Positions 13,527-17,762 of a stretch of DNA of 17,762 nt are shown here, one piece after another. Under the pieces are notes generated by a model, which was not told where the DNA came from, did no database searches, and saw only the letters and a program-made list of their open reading frames with translations. The stretch covers positions 1 through 17,762 of the forward strand of contig JAHWHE010000038.1 in the NCBI GenBank assembly GCA_019323495.1, written 5' to 3'. This DNA comes from Candidatus Woesearchaeota archaeon (GTDB lineage Archaea; Nanobdellota; Nanobdellia; Woesearchaeales; WJKV01). Both the position numbers and the translations under genes were made by a program. Every line of letters starts with the position of its first letter. Within the stretch, counting starts at the first letter, position 1.

Positions 13527-14852
13527 TTATTTGGTCTTTTTTCCGCACTCTGTGCAGTATTTCTCTGTCTCGTGCATGCCTGCGCCGCATTTTGAGCACT
13601 TTTTTGTTTTCTTTAATGCTTCAACTTTTTTTGCCTTTCTCTTCAATCTTACGCCTGGCATCTTGAGCTTTTTTGGCATGCGCATCTTCGGGAATGAACC
13701 TCTCTTTTTCACTGCCATTATAATAAAATAAATCATTCCAAAAAATATAACAATAGCGATAATCGTGAAGAAAATGAGCTTGATCGGGCTTTTTGTGGTT
13801 TCTGCACTAATAATTATTTCTTCTGGCTCTCCACCAGTACCTTCGCCAAGCTTACCCAAATATTCATTATGATTGTTCCTTAAATCATCAACATTCAGAT
13901 CTTTTGTAAACCAGTCTTCATCCGCACCTTTTATGTCTTCCACAAGCCATTTGCTAAGTCTTTTTTCAAGTTTGACTTCATCTTCTTTTTCATCGTACCT
14001 TGCAATAACAGTCGCTTTGTTGTCTACAATTTCATCAAGCTCTATGCTGATGATTCCTACAGATATCGCAGGCGGCAGAAGTTCATTCTTGACATCAATC
14101 CCTAACAATTCTGCCTCTTTTTGGAATTCCCGTTCAAATCGCTTGAACTCGTTGTGATAGTCGCTTAGTTTCCCAGCAGTTATTTCCGTAAGCACTATAA
14201 AATCGCTGTCCTCGAGCGCGCGATAATAACTTTCTACAACTTCCTCTATTTTATCCAAGTCATCTTCACAGTATCCGCAATCCTCGCTGCAGGTTTCGCA
14301 GGTCTCTTCTGCATTGCATTCCTCATCACCGCACCATTCGCAATCATCGTAACATTTTCCCACTTCGGCTATATCGCAAGTTCCGTCTCCGCATATCGGC
14401 CGGGTGATTGAAATCTCCATGCTGAATTTTCCGCTATTGTCGCTGTGTAATTTGTCGTTCACAGCAAGGTAAAGAAAACCGTCTGTATCTGGAACCATTG
14501 CAAGGTATTCGCCTATCAAGAAACACGCACCTTTTTCTCCTATCTTTCCGACAAGACTGTAGGCGGGAAGGTCTGGGCAAGGAAATTCGTCGTCAGCTTC
14601 GCCCTGTCCTGCAGGTCCCACAAGCGGGCTTTCCCTCGAATATTTTATAGCTGCGCTTCCTTCGAAAACAACAGAATCTGTTACATCAAGCAAGGTCAAG
14701 GTATTTGTCCAGTTGCTCTCGCCTGGAATGCTGTAACTGAAGCGTTCGTAAGGAGGAGGCGCTCTTGTTTCTCCAGCAACAAACACGCTTAATAAGAATA
14801 ATGTACTAAGTAAAATCAATGATAAAATCAGCACGCTCTTTTTTCTTTCCAT
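13527..14852 (-). CDS. Single-pass surface protein: LecA/PA-IL-like domain, Cys-rich repeats, cytoplasmic zinc ribbon
   Basis: Protein of 441 residues with several parts. Residues 6-27 form a signal peptide. Residues about 45-150 resemble the PA-IL (LecA) galactose-binding fold: NWTNT, VGPAGQG, SLVGKIG, FLYLAVND and SDNSGKF follow the family pattern, and the D133, D138 and N139 positions match the calcium and sugar ligands of LecA, one as Asp for Asn. Residues 154-195 hold ten cysteines in CGDGxC and CxxDCxxC-type repeats. Residues about 200-318 look like an alpha/beta NTF2-like domain. One transmembrane helix (358-381) precedes a basic tail and a zinc ribbon C419, C422, C433, C436. Topology is N-terminus outside, zinc ribbon inside. 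It may be a sugar-sensing or adhesion receptor. The TATA box at 14876 supports the start. Domain calls are inference from motifs only. Confidence 0.8.
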   Translation of the reverse strand: MERKKSVLILSLILLSTLFLLSVFVAGETRAPPPYERFSYSIPGESNWTNTLTLLDVTDSVVFEGSAAIKYSRESPLVGPAGQGEADDEFPCPDLPAYSLVGKIGEKGACFLIGEYLAMVPDTDGFLYLAVNDKLHSDNSGKFSMEISITRPICGDGTCDIAEVGKCYDDCEWCGDEECNAEETCETCSEDCGYCEDDLDKIEEVVESYYRALEDSDFIVLTEITAGKLSDYHNEFKRFEREFQKEAELLGIDVKNELLPPAISVGIISIELDEIVDNKATVIARYDEKEDEVKLEKRLSKWLVEDIKGADEDWFTKDLNVDDLRNNHNEYLGKLGEGTGGEPEEIIISAETTKSPIKLIFFTIIAIVIFFGMIYFIIMAVKKRGSFPKMRMPKKLKMPGVRLKRKAKKVEALKKTKKCSKCGAGMHETEKYCTECGKKTK

Positions 14853-14875
14853 CAGGCATTTAGAGTGTTATCTCC

Positions 14876-14883
14876 TATATAAA
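14876..14883 (-). promoter_or_regulatory. TATA box of the lectin-like gene
   Basis: TTTATATA on the - strand is centred about 27 bp upstream of the ATG at 14852, predicting a leaderless message. Confidence 0.6.
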
Positions 14884-14914
14884 GATAATGGTCGGCAGCT
14901 TGTGCAGCGATATG

Positions 14915-14922
14915 TTTAAATA
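14915..14922 (+). promoter_or_regulatory. TATA box of the DUF1461 gene
   Basis: TTTAAATA is centred about 29 bp upstream of the ATG at 14948. It lies inside any reading from the in-frame ATG at 14888, which argues for the 14948 start. Confidence 0.5.
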
Positions 14923-14947
14923 TGTAAAATTAAACGATATTACAAAC

Positions 14948-15640
14948 ATGGACAGACTTGAAAAATCGGGCTTTATAATTTTCTGCATTATCTTCGCAGC
15001 TTTAGTAATACTTGCGCCTTACAAAATCTTATTGTTCAATGAATCATACTACCATTCGCAATTCCAGAAGACAGGAGTCTATCTAAATATCGGAGAAGAC
15101 AAAGCGAATACTGCGCTGAATGATGTTTTTCTTTTCCTGAAGAACAAGCAGGAAACAATCGTGGGATTCAATGAGGACGAGATCTCGCATATGATAGACG
15201 TGCGCAACATATTGAACAAAATGAATGTGCTGTTTAACTTGCTTTTGGGTTTGTTTGCTGTTTTTTTGTTGCTCTGGGCTTTCTATTACAAGAAAAAACA
15301 TAATGAAAAACAAAAATACAGCAGAAAAGAAAAATACAGATGCTTGTTTTCGTCATTCTTTTACAGCGGGATACTCTGCATTATATTTATTACAATTGCG
15401 GGCTTGCTATTTGTGACTGATTTTAATTTTGCATTCGCTTTATTCCACAAGATCTTTTTCCCAATGGGAAATTACACATTCGATCCCTCTGTCTCTTTGC
15501 TTAAACAGCTTTTTCCCAATAATTTCTTCTATAATTTCACCATATTTTGTACAATCTTCAGTTTGATTATTTCTGTTATTTTGATAATTCTCTTTTTTGT
15601 CTACAATAGGTGGTCAATTTTTGTCAAAAACAGAAAGTGA
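14948..15640 (+). CDS. DUF1461 / TIGR01906-type membrane protein, related to lipoprotein transacylase Lit
   Basis: Integral membrane protein of 230 residues with four hydrophobic segments (about 7-30, 93-114, 136-157, 196-219). The extracellular loop after the first segment contains YYHSQFQKTGVY and FNEDEISHMIDVRNI, the DUF1461 pattern with a conserved His (H81). The loop after the third segment contains FAFALFHKIFF (H167) followed by FDPSVSLLKQLFP. In Enterococcus the family member Lit moves an acyl chain within lipoproteins, and two histidines at comparable places are important there. Whether an archaeal homolog acts on lipoproteins is unknown, since archaeal membrane lipids lack fatty-acyl esters. 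I prefer the ATG at 14948; one at 14888 would add 20 residues. It is divergent from the lectin-like gene and 45 bp upstream of the GTPase operon. Confidence 0.75.
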   Translation: MDRLEKSGFIIFCIIFAALVILAPYKILLFNESYYHSQFQKTGVYLNIGEDKANTALNDVFLFLKNKQETIVGFNEDEISHMIDVRNILNKMNVLFNLLLGLFAVFLLLWAFYYKKKHNEKQKYSRKEKYRCLFSSFFYSGILCIIFITIAGLLFVTDFNFAFALFHKIFFPMGNYTFDPSVSLLKQLFPNNFFYNFTIFCTIFSLIISVILIILFFVYNRWSIFVKNRK

Positions 15641-15654
15641 CGCTAATAGAAAAG

Positions 15655-15662
15655 TTTATAAA
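15655..15662 (+). promoter_or_regulatory. TATA box of the GTPase operon
   Basis: TTTATAAA is centred about 27 bp upstream of the ATG at 15686. The first gene would be leaderless, while the second gene has a Shine-Dalgarno site. Confidence 0.65.
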
Positions 15663-15685
15663 CATCATTTCAAACCTAAAGAATC

Positions 15686-16321
15686 ATGATTGGTGTGTTC
15701 AAGAGGTTGTTAGGGAGAATTTTCAAAGACCTATTCAATAAGAAAAAACATCTTAAGATAGGTCTATATGGTCCGCCTAATGCAGGCAAGAGCACGCTAG
15801 CAAACAGAATCTGCAAAGATTGGCTGGGCGAAGAGATGAGTACTGTTTCTAATATCCCTCATGAGACAAGAGAGATCGAGATAAAAGAGCAGATCAATCT
15901 TAAGAACAATGGAAAAGAACTGAGCTTCAGCTTGGTGGACACCCCTGGAATCGCAACAAAGATAGATTACGAAGACTTCATCAAAAAAGGCTTGAAGAAA
16001 AAAGAGGCAAAACAAAGAGCGAAAGAAGCGACAAAGGGAGTCATCGATGCAATCAAATGGCTGGATGACATGGATGTTGTCGTTGTTGTTCTAGACAGCA
16101 CCCAGGACCCATATTCGCAAGTCAACATCACGATCGTAGGAAACCTGCAGGCAAGAAATATCCCTGTTTTACTGGTTGGAAACAAGATAGATTTAAAAAG
16201 AGCAAACATAAAGAAAATAGAGGCGGCATTCCCTCAGTACGATATTGTGGGCCTGAGCGCACAGTATGGAGATAATGTTGACAAATTTTATGAAGCTTTA
16301 ATCAAGACTTCAAACGTATGA
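15686..16321 (+). CDS. arvA: Era-like small GTPase, OapA/ArvA type
   Basis: GTPase of 211 residues in the TrmE-Era-EngA-like group. G1 is GPPNAGKST (29-37), G2 probably T61, G3 DTPG (85-88), G4 NKID (166-169), and G5 SAQ (191-193). There is no KH domain, so it is not Era itself. The position after G3 lacks a catalytic Gln, as in other HAS-GTPases. Residues 2-20 before the G domain form an amphipathic helix with large hydrophobic residues on one face and lysines and arginines on the other, suited to membrane binding. It is followed by the DUF2073 and zinc-ribbon genes, the same order as the Haloferax oapABC/arvABC genes, whose GTPase drives extracellular vesicle formation. The order plus family makes the assignment strong; the vesicle role here is inferred. 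Confidence 0.88.
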   Translation: MIGVFKRLLGRIFKDLFNKKKHLKIGLYGPPNAGKSTLANRICKDWLGEEMSTVSNIPHETREIEIKEQINLKNNGKELSFSLVDTPGIATKIDYEDFIKKGLKKKEAKQRAKEATKGVIDAIKWLDDMDVVVVVLDSTQDPYSQVNITIVGNLQARNIPVLLVGNKIDLKRANIKKIEAAFPQYDIVGLSAQYGDNVDKFYEALIKTSNV

Positions 16322-16328
16322 TCAAAAA

Positions 16329-16335
16329 AGGAGGT
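16329..16335 (+). promoter_or_regulatory. Shine-Dalgarno site of the DUF2073 gene
   Basis: AGGAGGT lies 7 bases before the ATG at 16343, in the 21-base gap after the GTPase stop. It supports translation as an operon-internal gene. Confidence 0.8.
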
Positions 16336-16342
16336 ATAGTAG

Positions 16343-16735
16343 ATGTTAACCATACAGTACATCCCACATTCAGAACTTCTCAATCTAGACAGTACGTCAA
16401 AGATAAAACGAATTTTGAATTTAGTTAAAGAAGAAAAAATTGTGATGGTTGAAGGAAGGTTAAAGAAAACAGAAGAAGCAGAATTGATCCAGAAGACAAT
16501 GGAAATAATCGACCAGAAATTCAAAGGGATAGAAATAGCAAGCATAGACCCTCAAGAAACAAGCGTCCTGAAGAAGTTTGTTTTTAATATGCTTCTAGGA
16601 GACAGATCAGGGGTTACTTTGATTGGGCCTGCCTCTGTTGTGAAAAGCATAAAGAAGGATCCTAATAAGATACAATTGTTAACCACAGGATCTTCAACTA
16701 CCAATAAAAAAAGAAAAACCAAGAATAAAAAATAA
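16343..16735 (+). CDS. arvB: DUF2073 family protein, OapB/ArvB type
   Basis: Small cytosolic alpha/beta protein of 130 residues. Typical parts of the family are the start LTIQYIPHSEL, the strand KIVMVEGRLKKTEEAELIQKTMEII (in two pieces about 33-57), and the segment GVTLIGPASVVKSIKKDPNKIQL (about 90-112). The last 18 residues are a low-complexity Ser/Thr then Lys/Arg tail (TTNKKRKTKNKK). It has no enzyme motif. It is encoded immediately after the Era-like GTPase and only two bases before the zinc-ribbon gene. In halophilic archaea the corresponding three genes are neighbours too, and the second protein is thought to act with the GTPase. The tail could contact nucleic acid or acidic lipid, but that is speculation. 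Confidence 0.85.
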   Translation: MLTIQYIPHSELLNLDSTSKIKRILNLVKEEKIVMVEGRLKKTEEAELIQKTMEIIDQKFKGIEIASIDPQETSVLKKFVFNMLLGDRSGVTLIGPASVVKSIKKDPNKIQLLTTGSSTTNKKRKTKNKK

Positions 16736-16737
16736 AA

Positions 16738-17127
16738 ATGCCACACCAATGCGTCAGATGCAATACATTTTATGAAGACGGTGCAAACGAATTACTAAAG
16801 GGGTGTCCGTGCGGCGCAAAACTCTTTTTCTATGTCAAGAAAGACAGCTTAGAAGCTGCCAAAGAACAGGCTCCGGTATTGACGAAAAAAGAAGTAAAGC
16901 AAATAGAAAAAGACATACGGGAAATGATCGGTGCAAAAGACATAGATGCGCCTGTTATACTTGATTTTGAAAGCATCAAACTTGGAAAGCCAGGGCAATA
17001 CGAGCTGGACCTTGTACAATTGTTCAAGGGAGAGCCGTTAGTATACAAATTGGAAGACGGCAAATACATTATTGATATTCCTTCTACTTTTCAGCTTGCG
17101 AAGAAAGAAAAGGAGAGCAAAAAATAA
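16738..17127 (+). CDS. arvC: Zinc-ribbon protein, OapC/ArvC type
   Basis: Protein of 129 residues. A zinc ribbon at the N-terminus uses C5, C8, C23 and C25 (PHQCVRC and KGCPCG), the arrangement expected for the OapC/ArvC family start MPHxCxxC followed by LxGCxCG. A lysine-rich linker (about 36-62) leads to a second domain with ILDFESIKLGKPGQYELDL and YIIDIPS, a beta-rich fold. The start follows the DUF2073 stop by two bases, so the genes are co-translated. In Haloferax the third gene of this set belongs to the vesiculation GTPase locus. Whether the ribbon binds RNA, protein or the GTPase is not known. No other member of the set is missing, so the module appears complete. Confidence 0.85.
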   Translation: MPHQCVRCNTFYEDGANELLKGCPCGAKLFFYVKKDSLEAAKEQAPVLTKKEVKQIEKDIREMIGAKDIDAPVILDFESIKLGKPGQYELDLVQLFKGEPLVYKLEDGKYIIDIPSTFQLAKKEKESKK

Positions 17128-17195
17128 AATAACTGCAGAATTCTGGCATTTCAGGGCTTAAAACAGCAGTTCTTCTTTATAAATAAATGCAAAAT

Positions 17196-17203
17196 TATAT
17201 AAA
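17196..17203 (+). promoter_or_regulatory. TATA box of the 143-residue protein gene
   Basis: TATATAAA centred at about 17200 predicts transcription from about 17227, leaving a leader of about 23 bases that holds the ribosome-binding site at 17239. A second, weaker TTTATAAA-like element is at 17176-17183. Confidence 0.5.
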
Positions 17204-17238
17204 TAACTCTCTAAACTAATAGCTTGATAAAAATACGC

Positions 17239-17246
17239 AGGTGATG
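17239..17246 (+). promoter_or_regulatory. Shine-Dalgarno site of the 143-residue protein gene
   Basis: AGGTGATG lies about 4 bases before the ATG at 17250. Together with the TATA position it shows this gene is led rather than leaderless. Confidence 0.7.
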
Positions 17247-17249
17247 TAA

Positions 17250-17681
17250 ATGAGTATTGTGGGTTTTAATTTTACAAAGATAACAGCTGAAAAAAGAGAT
17301 GGTGCAAAAGGCAAGATCAACATAAAGAACAATGTTATTGTCAAAGACGTTGTTGAACAACCTATGAGTCTTGGCACCAAGGATACGAAAGCAATGAAAG
17401 TTGATTTTCAATTCGTATCTGAATATCTGCCGGACCTTGGCAATATCACAATCGACTCAAGCATTATCGCTTTAAGGCCTGTGTCTGAAATAACTCAGAT
17501 AATCAAAGACTGGAAGGGAAACAAGCAGCTTCCTTCGGATTTGATCGAACAGTTGTTCAGCTATGTGCTCCGAAGATGCAATATCAAGGCAATAATGCTG
17601 GCAGAAGATCTCAATCTACCAAGTCCTGTGCCGTTACCGCGGGTTGAAACACGACCTAAAACAGACGCTGACGAAAAATAG
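17250..17681 (+). CDS. Conserved-looking small protein of unknown function, faint SecB-like layout
   Basis: I do not recognise this 143-residue protein with confidence. It starts MSIVGFNFTKITAEK, has alternating beta-strand patterns to about residue 75 (INIKNNVIVKDV, MKVDFQFVSEYLP, NITIDSSIIAL), then two helices (77-90 and 95-110) and an end NLPSPVPLPRV (122-131) before a polar tail. The order of strands then helices then a proline-rich segment recalls the export chaperone SecB, but the similarity is only in layout. No signal peptide or membrane segment is present. It has its own TATA box and Shine-Dalgarno site and lies 25 bases upstream of the CDC48-like gene, so a link with protein unfolding or quality control is a reasonable guess and no more. 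Confidence 0.7.
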   Translation: MSIVGFNFTKITAEKRDGAKGKINIKNNVIVKDVVEQPMSLGTKDTKAMKVDFQFVSEYLPDLGNITIDSSIIALRPVSEITQIIKDWKGNKQLPSDLIEQLFSYVLRRCNIKAIMLAEDLNLPSPVPLPRVETRPKTDADEK

Positions 17682-17706
17682 AAAGGATAGGTGATTGCAT
17701 TCTAAA

Positions 17707-17762
17707 ATGGCAGTCAAGGAAATTAAATTAAAAATAAGTGAAGCTGTTCAGGACGATGTTAA
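17707..17762 (+). CDS. cdc48: N-terminus of a CDC48/VCP-like AAA+ ATPase, truncated by the window edge
   Basis: Only the first 18 residues and part of the next codon are visible. They read MAVKEIKLKISEAVQDDV, which matches the opening of archaeal CDC48/VAT proteins (a beta strand LKVxEA followed by xxDVG at the start of the double-psi beta-barrel N-domain). CDC48 hexamers unfold ubiquitin-like tagged or proteasome-bound substrates. A possible ribosome-binding site AGGTGA lies at 17689-17694, 12 bases from the ATG, a rather long spacing; an in-frame TTG at 17695 is an unlikely alternative. The gap to the preceding gene is 25 bases, so co-transcription is probable. With so few residues the call is tentative. 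Confidence 0.6.
   Translation, partial: MAVKEIKLKISEAVQDDV

Noticed and set aside
14888..14947. Upstream start for the DUF1461 gene
   Set aside because: Twenty additional polar residues precede the first membrane segment and contain the TATA box, so the 14948 start fits better. It is not fully excluded.
17128..17249. Possible tRNA or small RNA in the gap after the zinc-ribbon gene
   Set aside because: No cloverleaf, no B-box-like sequence and no stable stem. It holds TATA boxes and the ribosome-binding site of the next gene.

Overview
The window reads as a stretch of chromosome from a small-genome archaeon, most likely a DPANN lineage of the Woesearchaeota/Pacearchaeota kind. That placement is inference from gene content. 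The directly visible evidence is archaeal: an archaeal-type AsnRS, Mre11 and HerA, the OapABC/ArvABC gene trio, the N-terminus of a CDC48-type ATPase at the right edge, and TATA boxes centred about 25-30 bp upstream of most start codons, which implies leaderless mRNAs. The AspRS is of the bacterial GAD-domain type, which fits the gene exchange common in these lineages. Genes are dense and no intergenic gap exceeds 200 bases. I found no rRNA, tRNA, CRISPR array or insertion sequence.

Left part (1-5878, all + strand): the 3' end of an M29 aminopeptidase, then aspS, asnS, a SEC59/Dgk1-like CTP-dependent lipid kinase and gatB. Three of these five concern charging of tRNAs with Asp, Asn or (by amidation) Asn/Gln. 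Each complete gene has its own TATA box and looks separately transcribed.

Middle part (5894-12751, mostly - strand): mre11; a divergent HAD-fold gene whose catalytic aspartates are missing; then on the - strand herA overlapped by a small helical gene. Upstream of herA lies a 54-residue Lys/Arg/Thr repeat protein with a strong Shine-Dalgarno site, a likely nucleoid protein. Next comes a possible three-gene unit on the - strand: AAA+ ATPase, HTH protein, PIN nuclease. Neither Rad50 nor NurA, the usual partners of Mre11 and HerA, is in the window.

Right part (12814-17762): protein-isoaspartate methyltransferase (+), a single-pass surface protein with a PA-IL (LecA)-like lectin domain outside and a zinc ribbon inside (-), a Lit/DUF1461-like membrane protein (+), and then an apparent operon on the + strand of Era-like GTPase (ArvA/OapA), DUF2073 protein (ArvB/OapB) and zinc-ribbon protein (ArvC/OapC). 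This trio is linked to extracellular vesicle formation in Haloferax. It is followed by an unrecognised 143-residue protein and the start of a CDC48-like gene.

Translation signals fall into two groups. First genes of transcripts are usually leaderless. Operon-internal genes and a few special ones (the basic repeat protein, the HTH gene, the 143-residue gene) carry Shine-Dalgarno sites. The most interesting items are the vesiculation GTPase operon with an amphipathic N-terminal helix, the basic repeat peptide and its control region, the lectin/zinc-ribbon receptor-like protein, the catalytically dead HAD protein, and the AAA+/HTH/PIN cluster.
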